The notes beneath the pieces are model-generated. The model worked only from the letters and a program-made list of their open reading frames with translations. It had not been told where the DNA came from and ran no database searches. Shown here piece by piece: positions 10,716-22,456 of a DNA stretch of 64,000 nucleotides. The position numbers and the translations under genes were made by a program. Position 1 is the stretch's first letter; the number at the start of each line of letters is the position of its first letter. Source of the stretch: Gracilaria gracilis (lineage: Eukaryota > Rhodophyta > Florideophyceae > Gracilariales > Gracilariaceae); contig JARGSG010000081.1 of the NCBI GenBank assembly GCA_030374805.1, positions 186,001 to 250,000 of the forward strand. The letters are read 5' to 3'.

Positions 10716-12046
10716 TCATATGTCTAGTTGGATGGTAGTAGATGGCGAGTGGGGGGGTCTAGAGTGCTTCTCGATGGCGCACATGTACCACTTCAGGTTA
10801 ATTCTAGGTGCATGTCTGACCAGTCCGGAACACAGAAGTAGTACGATGAAGAGGGTGTTTGTGAGAAGAGGGGGGATACCTCTGTACGAGCCGAACGAAG
10901 TGGGGTTCATTGAAACGAAGAATGTGTACGCGAAGAACACTGGGACCACTCTGTGCAGGAAAAGTGTGGTAGAAAGCAGGAAATCTTGAAGAAAAAGTGC
11001 TTTCCTCAATATGATTTGAACACAAAGACAGTACAGATAGACTCGTCCCCTTCGATTTCTTACCCGATACGAGAGCGGAAGTATGTTGTTATAGGTGTTT
11101 TTCGTATACATAAAGATGGAGAGTGTATTGACGAGGATTGTGAACAACCGGAAGAACAAACCGCCTGGGAAGAACGCAATACATGCTGTTTTGATGGATT
11201 CCAATACATTGAGTGGAGAAGGAGAGAGTTGATATGTCACGGCGATTGACAGATTGGGTGCGATAAGGCCACCCACACCTCAGCCCCAATACTTATTCCT
11301 CAATTCCGAAGCCGTGCTGGTCGTATGTGAAGGAGCCATTGAAACAAGAGCAAGTCTACCATACCTCGCGGTTTGGAGGGAGAAAGCCAAGTCTAACAGA
11401 ATAATGTGAAACGTAGTTTCCAGAATACTGTACAGCACGGTGAATCCCAGTTCCTGTTGGCGGGAGGAACGCTCGTATAGAAGCGAGTGGGTTATAAGAG
11501 GTTTTATAATCCCATACAGAACACCAATGGCGACCGACAGTAAGAGGGAGAATACCAAAGCACACGATAACGAGAGCATGTTGAGGGGATTGTGAGAGTA
11601 GGACTGTGCCTCGGAGATGTATTTCGACAAACTGGCAGACTTTGAATGGTGTGAAGGAAGGGTAGATGAGCAAGGATTCCGTCATGGGAGGGAGCTTCGT
11701 GAAGTATGTCATAGATGTGACGGAGCTCATCCAACAGTGCGGGGGATAAAAGGGCGTGGACTCCTCGAACAGTTGCTTCTCTGGTGTCAAGGTCGTACTT
11801 CAATTGGAGGCTTTCTCTAAAGGTGACATATGTCTTGTGCGGAAAGGCATCAAGAATGATGTGTGTGAGAGTGCTTCGGTTGTGTAGCTGTACATGCGAA
11901 ACATGGTGGGTGTTTCGGAATACCATTGTGGAGTGCCTAGCTCGTTCGTAGGCATTAAAAGCAAGAAGAGGTGGAGAAAGAATGTAGAAAGCGCGGGAGG
12001 TTTTAATTGATAGCAACATGCGGAATTTTTGTGTACGACGTTCCAT
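10716..12046 (-). pseudogene. large multi-pass membrane protein, interrupted
   Basis: Minus-strand coding runs from the ATG at 12046. The first about 140 residues are soluble-like (LLDELRHIYDILHEA). Near 11,620 the frame shifts by one base into a strongly hydrophobic stretch (MLSLSCALVFSLLLSVAIGVLYGI, then TVLYSILETTFHIILLDLAF). An in-frame TGA (11280-11282) follows, and two codons later the same frame continues for another 186 codons with four or more hydrophobic segments (such as FRLFTILVNTLSIFMY and FIVLLLCSGLV). I recognise no family. Six or more membrane helices are likely. It is convergent with the oxygenase-like gene and divergent from the coiled-coil gene at 12.5 kb, so the three may form one unit. 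Confidence 0.5.
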
Positions 12047-12504
12047 ATAGTGACTTAACTGTATGATATATTTTATGTTAGGCTTATTGAATCGGTGTGG
12101 ACTAAGGTTTTAAAAAGAACGTTAGTGCGTGTGATAGGATATTTATGAAGAGATGGAGCGAATGAACGAAATAATGAGGAGGAAAGAAGAACCATTATAT
12201 AATATTGGAATGAGCCAGGTATGAGAGCGGTTACGACACCATGGATATTGGGGAGTACTGGTATTCAGAAGTGGGGAATTGGGCTAGGAAATATGAAAAG
12301 AATTGCGACACAAAGGCTAGGGAGATATGAGCGGTTAGGACGGTGTTACGGTGTGCAAATAGTTGGCAATGTTACCAGGTGGCGCCGGAACGAACGGCGA
12401 TTCTCTCTCTCTCACATTGCGTGACATCTCGGGTTTTTTCCCAATTTCTCTCCTACGACCACAAACATGAGCGGAAACGAGTCTCATTCAAACGTGAAGT
12501 GGCC

Positions 12505-13269
12505 ATGGGAGTCAAACGAATGGGGAAAGTCGCACAAAAATTTGAGGAATGTGTTCGACCTGGATACGAGAAGGATGAGCTGGACTGGTGGGCGACTGCG
12601 GTGTCGGGGTGCGCAGGTGCGATGGGGACTCGGGTTGGTGATGATGTGGGTCGGATGATGAAGAAGGTGACAGGGTTCGTGTTGATGGAAGTGCGGGGGA
12701 TGAAAGCGGAACAGAAGAAGTTGACGGAACGCATGGAGAGGCTGGAAGAGAGCTCGAAGGGGGTGGAAGTGAAGAAGCGTAAGGAAGTGCGTGGTCAGGG
12801 AACGCCGGTGACTCCGACGCCGAAGTCTGTAAGCGCCATCGGGTTTGGGGTTTTTTTTGGAAGTGAGGAGGAGGATGGGAGGGACTTTGTACCAGCGACG
12901 GCGAGTGTTGTGGACAATGAGGTGATAAAAGGAGGAAAAGGAAGGAAGGGAGGTCAAAAGAGGAAGGTTGAGGAGAAGAGGCCGATAGTGCCGAGGGATT
13001 TGGAGACGGATCTGGACGACGTTCAACCGAAGAGGCTGAAGATCAAGAAAGAGAGAATGGAGAACAGGAAGAAGACTTGGGTTGGGTTTAGAACTATTCC
13101 GAAGCCGGTGTGGAAGAGACGCAGTGTGGTGGGCTACGAGGAGAAGTGGAGCTGGAAGGGTGTTGAGGAAGAGGAGGGGGAAAAATTAGGAAATGACTGC
13201 CAAGGGTTTGGTACGATGTCATTTGCAGATGGGGAGGTAGAGGAACGAGAAGGGGGTACTTTGCTTTGA
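12505..13269 (+). CDS. basic, coiled-coil protein of unknown function
   Basis: An uninterrupted frame of 254 residues if started at the ATG at 12505 (GCCATGG context); the frame is open upstream to 12343. An alternative ATG at 12467 (MSGNESHSN) lies in another frame. The first about 90 residues include DELDWWATAVSGCAG and a heptad-like Lys/Glu segment (KKLTERMERLEESSK) likely to coil. Basic clusters (VKKRKEVRG, GRKGGQKRKVEEKRP) point to the nucleus. The C-terminal half has Trp-rich text (KKTWVGF, KPVWKRR, EEKWSWKG). It is one of the few genes here with no internal stop. No family recognised. Confidence 0.5.
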   Translation: MGVKRMGKVAQKFEECVRPGYEKDELDWWATAVSGCAGAMGTRVGDDVGRMMKKVTGFVLMEVRGMKAEQKKLTERMERLEESSKGVEVKKRKEVRGQGTPVTPTPKSVSAIGFGVFFGSEEEDGRDFVPATASVVDNEVIKGGKGRKGGQKRKVEEKRPIVPRDLETDLDDVQPKRLKIKKERMENRKKTWVGFRTIPKPVWKRRSVVGYEEKWSWKGVEEEEGEKLGNDCQGFGTMSFADGEVEEREGGTLL

Positions 13270-13743
13270 TGTGGTTGGTAGAATGGACATTGTGTGATGA
13301 AGGTAGTGAAGGAACGCGGAGGTGAGTGTGTGCGATTGCTGCTGGATGAATGTTCTACCAGCCAAGGTTCAAGTGTGATAGTTTACATTCGATGTCTGCG
13401 TTTTTCACGCTAGTATAAAATATGCAAGTGTCCTTAACAGCTGATAGCTCCAGCTGCCAACGGATTGCTGCAATAGCCTAGAGAGAGAAACATCTGCTAG
13501 ATGGATGAGAACTAGCAATATACTACGTTTTTTACTATGTATCCGACTAATGTAGTATTTGTTGAATACACGAAAGTGTGGTATTAAAAATTTTGTTTCT
13601 GCCTTGCACATAGCGTTCCCTCCAATTTTGCAAATTTTCTAGCCTCTAAATGAGCAAACTGGCTTTGTAGCCTATTTTAATAGCATTCCGAGAACACAGA
13701 CGAAGAAATGAGAGAATCATCAGAGTTGTTGGAGCAGAATAAG
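13270..13743. other. no supported gene
   Basis: AT-rich sequence with short frames on both strands. It may contain the degraded 5' part of the Harbinger transposase that becomes readable at 13744. Confidence 0.35.
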
Positions 13744-14366
13744 GTTTCAAAATATTTGCTTCGCGGTGTGTTCGGCGTGAGTGATCGCACGAGAATGGCT
13801 GTGCCGAACTTTGAAGATCCAGATCTTTAGAATGCATTCTAGAACACCATGACGTAGCGTGTAGAAGCGACAATTTGGTTGGTTTAGAACTTCAAACGTG
13901 AAGTTATCTATGCAGCTCCAAATTATCCTGGAACTTGGCATGATATTATGTTAGCGTACAGTCCGGGTTTATACTGGCCAACCTTAGTTCCAGACTGCAA
14001 CACACCGGCCGGTTACGCGATATTAGGGGATGCAGCGTTTGTAAACGACACACGCGTAACTGCGGGAAAAGTCGTTCGAGCTCGGAAGCTTAATGAGCAG
14101 GGAAACCTTTCCGTTTCACCTGTATATGCCGCAATTGATCTACCGCTTCAACGAGTATACCACAGCGAGCTACAAAGTGCGGAGTGCGGAGTTCGTGGAT
14201 TAAAAGTGCCCTTTCGACGACTAACACGGTGCTGCCTTCCAACCATCATAAGCACGGTCAACTGCTCTATCTGGCCTGCCATCTTCTTAATTACCGTACT
14301 CGCACCATGGGCCATAGCCAAATTGCAACTGTGTACAGCCACAAACAGGACCAGCGTTCGATATAA
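13744..14366 (+). pseudogene. PIF/Harbinger-type DDE transposase remnant (copy A)
   Basis: The frame from 13744 reads as a DDE_Tnp_4-type catalytic domain: VFGVSDRTRM, EDPDL, AAPNYPGTWHD (the conserved APGS.HD block), then GYAILGDAAF (the second Asp, in the GD.AY/F block) and LQSAECGVRGLK (the QS.E.....K block carrying the third acidic residue). After about 14,225 the reading moves by one base to HLLNYRTRTMGHSQIATVY. Four TAG codons (13828, 13840, 13855, 13885) lie within 60 bases in the otherwise coherent frame. The enzyme class cuts and joins DNA at 3-bp target sites (TWA in this superfamily). This copy is dead. Terminal inverted repeats were not located. Confidence 0.7.
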
Positions 14367-14465
14367 GTGCTTGTTAAATTACATACTTTCTTCTCTTGTC
14401 ATGGTCCATCACTGCATTTCTTCCCCACCGTGAGCCCACATCCGATGGCCTGCAGCTTTCTGCCT

Positions 14466-16090
14466 TTATATGCCGCATACGCCGGGTACGGCAGACGCAC
14501 GGTCTGCAGACGCACGGTCTGCAGACGCGCGGTCTGCAAGTGCGGGCAGTACAGCCGCAGCGCATGGTGCATACACAGCACAGGTTCCAGGGGAGTTGGT
14601 CCCTTGCCAACAGCTTCTGATACCACCAGCTGTTCCAGAACAGGCATCTGTGAGAACGGCGAGAGTAGCAGCGTGGATGGGAAGCGTACAACTGCAGCGT
14701 GCACACTCGCGACGCGAAACACAGAGACGATGACAGCAGTTGCAGCATCCGTCTGTACTTGCACGGTTCGTAGCGAAGAAGAGCTCAGTCGGCGCAATTG
14801 GCGCATGAGTGACAAATCTGTGCTGCGCCGCGAATACGTCCGTACCGCCTGCGATCCACCGATCGAGCATAGTGCGTTCTGTATTGATGTCGATGGCCGA
14901 CAGTGATTCAAAGTACCGCGCCGGTAATGTCAGTACATACGAGTGGCAACTCAGTCGCACTGATAGTAACTGCGCGTGCGGCGAACAATCGAGCTCGATG
15001 TTGCAGGTCGCGTGTGTGCGGTACACATAGCACAAGTACAGGTTAACTCTTGACTCCGGCGAGATGCAAAAGTCAAACAATGATAGCGGCAACACAGCGT
15101 TGGCCTGAAAGCGAGCGAGAGTGAGCGAGCGCAACGGCCGTTTGGAATGGCAACTCGTCTTTGCGGCGTGCTGTCGATGCATCGCTGCGTTGAGTTCAAG
15201 CTTTGACTGAGTTTGTGACACGGGGTTTCTGAGCATGATAAGGGGCGTCAGTTTTGGAGTGCAGAGCAGAGACAGATGGGCGAGGTTTGGCAACAAATGT
15301 CGGATGCACGACACCAGCTGCTCAACGAACGACTGGCACAGAGCGTGGATTGAGAGGCATTTCCGAACGACAGCGACAGATAAGTGAGCGTATCATGATG
15401 CACTAGGAGGTGCAGCAGTTGCGACTGTAGCTTGACATCTACGCAATGAAACGACAGCGATAACGGCCGGAACGAACGAGTGCACATCATGTTGAACAAT
15501 GGCGCTTGCATGAATGAGTAGATGGCGAGATGCTTGAGTCTCGGCAGCAGTACCGTTAGTAAAGCAAGCTATTTGTAGGATGCGGGCAACACAACGCACG
15601 GCGATTTCACAAACGAAAACAGCCTCAGGTTCGTAGCGTGCGAGCACGCGCGCGACAACGGCGGCAAGTGGGCATCGTTCATTGACGCGTCATAAGCGGG
15701 CGACGAAAAAACCGCAATCGACAGGCACCCAACTTGATCCGCGAAGCGACACGCAAAAGATCCCTACTGACAAGCAGCAATGCGTACGAGCAACAGGCAA
15801 CAAAGGGTGAGCGGCCGTAACGGCGTCGGTACTCTTCACCAACCAGTGAGCGGCGGAACCCACTACTTTCAACAGGCGCGTAGAGCACTCGGAAAGCACG
15901 AGTACATCGACGGTGAAAATGTAACGTATGAAGCGCGCCAACAGCGCCTACGAAAGATGTAATACATGGTCGTCGGAACGACAATAGCCCGGAAGGCTGC
16001 AGCCATGTTCCGCCCGTGCGATGGTGCTGCGGCGGGTGCCGCGGCGGCGGCGGCGTGGGGGGCTGCCAAATCAACGCGGCGCGTCATCAC
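14466..16090 (-). pseudogene. possible F-box/leucine-rich-repeat gene remnant
   Basis: Several minus-strand frames show Leu-rich text with LRR-like spacing: LTYLSLSF, LAHLSLLCTPKL, LRSLTLARF, with conserved-looking segments to about 14,850. Upstream (15,941 to 15,690) a frame reads VDVLVLSECSTRLLKVVGSAAHW, which resembles the end of an F-box, and a possible start at 16,090 is followed by an Ala-rich stretch coded by a GC-rich triplet run (about 16,024-16,055). The pieces lie in at least three frames. F-box/LRR proteins recruit substrates to SCF ubiquitin ligases, but the call rests only on pattern; the Ala-rich start may be unrelated. Confidence 0.3.
14489..14538. repeat. 15-bp tandem repeat, about three copies
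   Basis: A CGCACGGTCTGCAGA-like unit is repeated about three times with one substituted base in the last copy. It lies at the edge of the possible LRR gene remnant. Confidence 0.7.
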
Positions 16091-16099
16091 TAAAAAGTG

Positions 16100-17018
16100 C
16101 TTCTACGCGCCAGATTGTACTTCGCCGCTTCGCACCGCCTTACACCGCTTGCGGCGTAACGGGTATGAGCGCTGGAATTGGGCACTGCAAGCTCGCACGT
16201 GGGCGCCTCCACACGAAGTGGGCATTTGAGCGAACACGCGCGCCAGAATGCTGCTGTGAGAGCGCGTCGTTATGACGCCGCCGACGTCAACTGCTTGTGA
16301 GTCGTTTCCTGTCGCGATTCAGATGCGCACGTGCGGTGCGGTCAACACGCGGGTGTCGTGTAAGCTGAGTCGAGTGCGTGCCGTGAGCATGGTGGCTTAC
16401 TATTTGCGGAGTGTGACGCCGCCGCGGTGTGACGCCGCCACGAAGAACGCGCCACTCGACGTGGAGCCGTGCGTTTACCGTCTCTGGCCTTGCGGCACAG
16501 GTTTTCATGCCGTTGCCATTGCGCGCGCTCCGGGGCTGGCACATGCAGTCGAATGTCGTTGACAGCGGTGTGCTCTTTGCCTGAGTGTGGCGCCACGCCG
16601 CGGTGGGAGGTGCGGTTGCACTGTCGTGCACATGAGCTGCCAGACGGCTACTATCTGCGGATACAGACTGTCTGTCTGTGAGGAGTAGTGAGCATGCCGT
16701 TACATTCGGACCAGAATGGCGGTTCGCGGTGCGCTGAGCTTTATGCGACGATTCTTGTTGGGGTTATGCACAAGGCCTCCACTGCGTTGAAAGTATTGGC
16801 AAACAACCGGAGCTTCAACATAACTGGCTTGCCCAGTTCAGAGTTCGTTTCAATTGAATACAAGCGTCAATCAACATCACCACTATCGAAGAGAAATGGT
16901 GATCACCACGTCAATATGTTCCTCACATGGCAGTAGGTCACGACTGCATCTCTTTCGACACACAGGACCAACATGAGAGCACCAGCTGCACTATTGACCT
17001 CATCCCCCTTAAACCCGT
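16100..17018. other. GC-rich DNA without supported gene
   Basis: CpG-rich sequence with repeated GCGGTGTGACGCCGCC-like text near 16,410-16,440. Long frames arise on both strands because stops are rare in this composition; none shows a domain. Confidence 0.4.
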
Positions 17019-17210
17019 CTATGCTTCATGATCGTTACGCACTGAACAACCGAAAATATCTCTCACTGCGCCTCTTATGCAAGCCTGCATCTTCGTCTCC
17101 ATTTTTTGTTGTCCCTTCTGTAACGCAGAGAGTATGATCTGTACCATTTTCGGCCCCGCCTCTTGCTCTCTTTTCTCTCTCTGCAGCTGAATCGCAGCAA
17201 GGTCAGACAT
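17019..17210 (-). CDS. short Gln/Lys-rich helical ORF
   Basis: A minus-strand frame of 63 residues from the ATG at 17210 (MSDLAAIQLQREKREQEAG, ending FGCSVRNDHEA). It is predicted helical or coiled. It could be the last exon of a longer DNA-binding or transposon accessory protein, as similar Arg/Gln/Lys-rich tails occur there. Weak. Confidence 0.25.
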   Translation of the reverse strand: MSDLAAIQLQREKREQEAGPKMVQIILSALQKGQQKMETKMQACIRGAVRDIFGCSVRNDHEA

Positions 17211-17684
17211 ATTTTGACTATTAAGATTAATCCAATGAAGCAAGTCAATCTATATGAGTTTCGTCTCCGGCGCATGCGACTGCGACAGAGCTTGCTTGCG
17301 GTTTGAATCCTTGGGAAATGGGTGTGATGGGCTTCTAATCGGCTCTCGAGAGTGGAAAACATCTCCAGACTATTTGTTTTCTTTGCCGATATTGTCTACG
17401 TTTATGACGCTACTGAACGTCTTCGCAGCTATTTTTGATAATATTTCCTTCTAAATTTTCTTCACACGACGGACTAGGGGCGGACAAGATGGATCACCAG
17501 TTTGTTTCTAAACATGAATAAGTCTATCGTACATTTTTTCGGGCTGTATTGTTTCTGTACGACAGCAGTACTGTATGTATAATAGGGCGTCACAACCCTA
17601 CAATTCAAACACTCTACTATATGACGGAAAGCGTTTTGATTAGGGTTCGGCACGCAACAGCAAGCGCGGCAATGACATCGCTGA

Positions 17685-19023
17685 TTGGATAAACGACGGC
17701 TAGCTTTCGCTGTAAACGGAATCTGCTTTACGTGTCACATAGCCGCGTACGCATACTGTTGCTTACAGGACAAACTCCCTGGTTGCCATTTTCATCACCT
17801 CCTGCTCTACATATCGCCATCAGTCGTCATCACCACCGCTGCGCGCTCGCTGTCGCCGTTGCTTTTTGTCGCTCGAAACTTGCCGTCGCTGCTCTATCTA
17901 TCGCTTTTGATGTCATTTATAGCATCCGCTGCTTGTCTTCTCCCCCGCTCTGCACACCTCCTGTTTCTCTTTATGCCTCCAAATACCGTCTGCCACGCGC
18001 TGTGCGCATTATCGTCGCTCTTGATATGGCCTTAATAGCCGCCGCTGCTGCTGCTAAACCCGCCTGATTCCGTCATCAACGCTTTTCGTCCCCCGCCTTT
18101 GCCGCTGCTGCACAATCACACCCGATACAGCCGTTCTTCGAAGTGGCCATAGTCTCCTTCAAAAGATGTCAATCGCCTTCGCTCGCCTTATTAGTACTAT
18201 ATTGAGCGCCACTGCGTTGCCCATCCCGCAGGTGCTCTGTCGCATTCGCTCTTGCTGTTGTATTTAGTCCTACGTTCTAGACCTCACCGTCTCGATCGCT
18301 TGTACTCGCTCTTAGTTGGTGCCCGCCCTCGCCGTGGCCGGTATTGGCTGAATCCGCTGGTTTGCTCCCTCTTCCCCTCGCTATTCTCGTCGCTAGTCGC
18401 CGTCATTGCTCTTTTTACTTGATGAGTAGTTTGTAGCGCTGCTATCGCTATCTCGAGGCTGCATGATTTCACTTATGCTAGCAGTCGCTGGGCCTTTGTC
18501 AGGATTCGTTCAAACTCCCCACCACTATCCGCCGCTCTTGTTGTCTTCCCGCTCACCCGTTGCGGCCGGCTGTCCTTGCTGTGCTTTCTCTGTCGCTGTC
18601 GCAGTTTATGGCTCGCTTTTACCGTTGTGGCCTTTTCACAAACACTTTAGCTGTGCACGCCTCTTTAGAGACCACATGATTCCAGCTTCATCTTGTCGCC
18701 AGAGATGGGCGCACGGTTCCTTTTCATAGATATTTCCTCCGGTTGTCACCAGGGCCACTGTACGTGCCGGTTTGCTATCGTTACGAGCCCGCTTTTGCCT
18801 ACCATCGCTCACTGCTGCTCATCCTTCTTTTTTGTTGTTGGAAACTTTACATCCACTGCTACAATTTTTGTTTTTTATCTTAACTGGGTTGTTATTTGTT
18901 AGTAGCGCTGCACGTTCGTTGTTTTTTACTTTTACAATGCGTTTCACTTTGCTTTCCATCGCTCTGGCTCTTCGTTGTTTGCGTACGCGCTTTTTCGGTC
19001 ACCTTCGTTTGATACGCCGCTGA
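17685..19023. other. pyrimidine-rich low-complexity stretch, no gene supported
   Basis: The plus strand is rich in C and T with many degenerate TCGCTGTCGC/GCTGCTG words, giving long overlapping open frames of Ser/Leu/Cys/Arg without domain logic. It looks like an old, decayed simple repeat rather than coding sequence. Confidence 0.45.
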
Positions 19024-19919
19024 GCTCCAGGACTTTTGAATCACAACAGTTGTGTAGTTTACACCTTTCGAGCTCATCAGAAATTACTTCTGATTAACTC
19101 CAAAAATAGAATTGTAAACAACATAGATACTCTGGAGCCTATATGATGTATTGCTGAAGTTCGGTTAAGGACTGTTTACGCGGCGGCTACTTTGGCTTTA
19201 GCCTGCCTTCCACTTAGCGCTTAAGATTTCTAAGTGCGTGACTACATGAAATACTGAAAGGGTTCCTTTTGGACTTTCAATATCGCGCTTGATTCCTTTT
19301 ATTTATGTAAGGTCACTGAACGGCTTGGGATTGAAGGCTCTCGCGGCAGGTAATGTGAGTGATAGCTAAATCGGATCAGCTTCTCCTCACAAATCTGTCA
19401 GCAAACGGTAAGCATTCTCTAATTGAGAGCAGCTCCAAGACATGCAACTTGCGTCATCTTCTGTTGAACTAGATCCCCTCCACATCAATCCCGTACTTAT
19501 CTCATCAAGCGCTATCTTTGAGAGTTTCTGCTTCATGGCAAACCCAATTTGATTGCTTTCTACGCACTATCTTCCTCCAATTTGGTTCAAATTTGAACAA
19601 CATTTGTGAAACAACACAACTCAGAAAGAAGCAAACTTGCTACAAACAATAATATAAACCAAACACTACAAGGCTCTTACTTCATCAACGGTATGTCCAT
19701 TTGCATTGAAATCACCAACGCAGATAATTCCTTCCCATTTAATATGGATCAAACTTACCTCAACTCTTATGTTGCATCATAGTCGACTTTACAGCTGGTT
19801 ACTTGCGAAAAAAGAGATCAACGTCGCCGAAGTCTTTCTCTGTTTTTGAATATTAGAAAGACTACGGCCCGCAACGATTAACTTTTGAATGCCTCTCTCA
19901 ATAAGAAATTTTACGCTAA
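19024..19919. other. AT-rich gap with no ORF
   Basis: No frame of useful length on either strand. Probably the 5' flank or decayed 5' end of the Harbinger element that follows. Confidence 0.5.
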
Positions 19920-21008
19920 TTCTACCGCATAAAGCAGTATGGCTTCAATACTTTGTTTTCTGAAGTGATTCGACATCTTAATGATGACCATTCGATGGCT
20001 CGTAGAGCCGCTAACTGGGCCATTTCCCCGCAGAGTCGGCTAGAGATGACTTTATAGTTTTTCGGAGGAGCTCGTTATCAAAATCTATTCACGATACACA
20101 AATGTGGCCCGTTAACCGTGTATAAGGTATTTCATGACACTTTTGCAGCTCTTAACAACGTATTGAAATTTCTTGGGCTACCGAAGGCCAAGAGCGAGCA
20201 CCGGAAATTGTCTGATAGATTCAAGACGTTTAGACGCAGCCCAAGTTCATTGACTGGTTGCATATGCGCTTTGGATGGTATATTGGTGAGATTTGCCCGG
20301 GTGAGCAGTTCAATTCCGTAGTTTTTTTCACCAGAAAGAACTATTACGGGCTTCCGGTTCAGGCTGTTGCTTCTCACGACTATCGTTTTTTATTTGCATC
20401 AATTAAGTGCTCGGGTGCTAGGCATGACTCTCTGTGCTTTACTGTTTCCGAAATGGGAAAGTATCTAAAAGAGATAGGGGTGCCACTTGGAATATGGATA
20501 GTTGGCGACGAGGCCTACGTATGCTCCGAGTTCGTTATAACGCCCATTCCTATGTCAAAGGCATCGAATTGGGAACAGGTGTTCAATTATTATCATTCTT
20601 CTCTGCGTATTGTTGTGGAGCAGGGGTTTCGAATATTAATTTCCACGTTTTCTATTCTTAAACAGAGACTTGAAGGTCGAAATACCTAAGAAAACTCGGG
20701 TTGCCGCGGTGTGCATGAAACTTCATACTTTCATTATAAAGCAGGAGGGAATGCAGGATCTTTCAGAGTACAGCAGACCGGGTATGCTTAGGGTAAAGAA
20801 GCATGCAGACGATTGGCACGAACATTGCAGAACGTTAGACAATTCAGTTAATGAAGAAGTATCTAAGAAAAGATTAGGTACGTATAGTAGAAAAGCACAA
20901 CTTGAAGCGTCTTTACCCGCGGGTGGTTTGAACTGTCTGAGTTTGGGTGCCCGATTGACCAGGAATCCGCACCGTTCTCTGCAGTCTGCTACGGCACGCG
21001 AACTGTAA
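19920..21008 (+). pseudogene. PIF/Harbinger DDE transposase remnant (copy B)
   Basis: The helix-turn-helix part is readable from 19920: SPQSRLEMTL, an in-frame TAG at 20055, then FFGGARYQNLFTIHKCG and VYKVFHDTF, which matches the order L-RFLA-G-S---L----G-S-STVYR of Harbinger proteins. The catalytic part follows: GCICALDGILV (first Asp), a shift near 20,285, RKNYYGLPVQAV, GARHDSLCF, WIVGDEAYV (second Asp), YHSSLRIVVEQGFRIL (third acidic residue, in VEQ), then after a shift near 20,665 CMKLHTFII (the usual C-LHN block). A charged C-terminal tail ends at 21,008. It belongs to a different Harbinger lineage from copy A. It is non-functional as it stands. Confidence 0.75.
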
Positions 21009-22148
21009 TCACCCATGCACTTCATCCCGCTGGTGGCTAGCGTGATTAGCCACATGCACGGAGAAGACAGCAATTTGCCGAACGTAGTCTTGGGGGAAGA
21101 ATCTTAGCCCTGCATGTTTCGATCTGGTGTACTGCCCTGCATCAACCGAGTATTTCATGGGTAATAAGGGAGGCAGCTGTCCAGCTCGAGGGCACCTTAT
21201 TCGATAAGTAAACAGTGCGGGTTTGGGGTCGGGGCGGATCTACGTAGCAACCGAAGCAGCTGTTTTATTCCAGTTCTTGTATTCCTGAAGTTTAAACAGA
21301 GCGTCAGCCTGTATTTCGATTTTGCACAACGAAATTCTTGGCTTTGGGGATAGATCACCGTGTTCTATATGTATCGAAAAGCTTTTGGTTGGAATTGTGG
21401 GGCAAAGCCGGGGACGGAAAGAATGAACACAAACTGCGCCAGTGGCTACGCACACAAGCTGTTCAGCCTTGATCCCTACTGGGGCAAAGCAGTGCTAGAA
21501 TCTTCCGATGAGGCCGACACGTGCCGGGCGTTACTCCGGGTCGCCTCTTCCTGACTTACATACGGGGGTTGAGGTCGGCAATAGACGAGCCAAAGGGATG
21601 GAATCCACTGGGCGTGGAGTCTCCTGTAACGGAATGGGCGAAATAGAACGTAGCAAAATGAGCCACACTGCGGGGCACAGACTCGTGAGAGCGGGGAATA
21701 ATCCCGAGACAAATGAGCCAAATCAGTACAACAGGGCGAAGTGTAGCGAAGCCGTAAGACGGAAAACAGACAGGGTGTGCAGAAGAATGATAAATAAAAG
21801 GCCGTAACGGCGGATCGGTGCTTTTCAGTGACGGAGGTGGATAACTTGTCTGGATAAGTGGCGGTGTTCCCCGGGAATGGGGAGGAAGACCGTGCGCAAG
21901 CGGAACTCAAGCTAGAGCCAAGGCCTCGTTGAGGTTCGGTTCCAGTACAGTGGCGGAAAGTGCCGCCGCTTTTATACGGCTAACAAATATCAACTAAAAT
22001 ATCTAATTACCAGGCACGCCGGCCAACACTACCCACGTGTACCTCCGTGGCACTCTTGCAACAGGGCATCCTGTAATTGTGCGCGGGCACACACGTGTCA
22101 CGCTAATCCTACCATTCGAAGGCGGATCCATACGAGCAAGTCTATCAG
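21009..22148. other. no supported gene
   Basis: Contains a 144-residue minus-strand frame (21,910-21,476) and a 99-residue plus frame, both low-complexity and in different frames over the same DNA. No domain, no RNA gene. It may be TE flank. Confidence 0.35.
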
Positions 22149-22300
22149 TCGAACTAAAAAGGTAAAAAGCCAAATGTATAGCTTTGGCTGGCCAAGCGGT
22201 ATCACTTTTAGCATTGATATGAGCTAAAACTTTGGCTTTCAGGCTAAATTGCTAGCCGAATCTGCATAGATTTGGCTAGCAATTTAGAGCGACAGCTAAA
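22149..22300. repeat. inverted-repeat (hairpin) cluster, MITE- or TIR-like
   Basis: Positions 22244-22262 and 22269-22287 form 19-bp arms (18 of 19 paired) around a 6-base loop. Nearby, AGCCAAA/TTTGGCT words occur in both orientations (about 22,168-22,187 and 22,223-22,238). The cluster lies about 170 bp upstream of the Harbinger-associated MYB-like ORF and could be part of a transposon end or an independent MITE. Confidence 0.6.
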
Positions 22301-22456
22301 GTACCCACTTAATAAAATGTCGTCACTTGGCACTGCCGTTTCCGCGCCAAGTAGAAAACAGAACCGAGAGCCAAGTGCTCCACATGCCTATGTACGAACC
22401 CATGTATCTCGTGAGACGCGTACCTTCTTTAGTCTACGAAGTTGTTCACACCGAAC

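Noticed and set aside
15679-16631. Several long frames on both strands in GC-rich DNA
   Set aside because: High GC removes stops; apart from a weak F-box-like line they show no motif and overlap each other.
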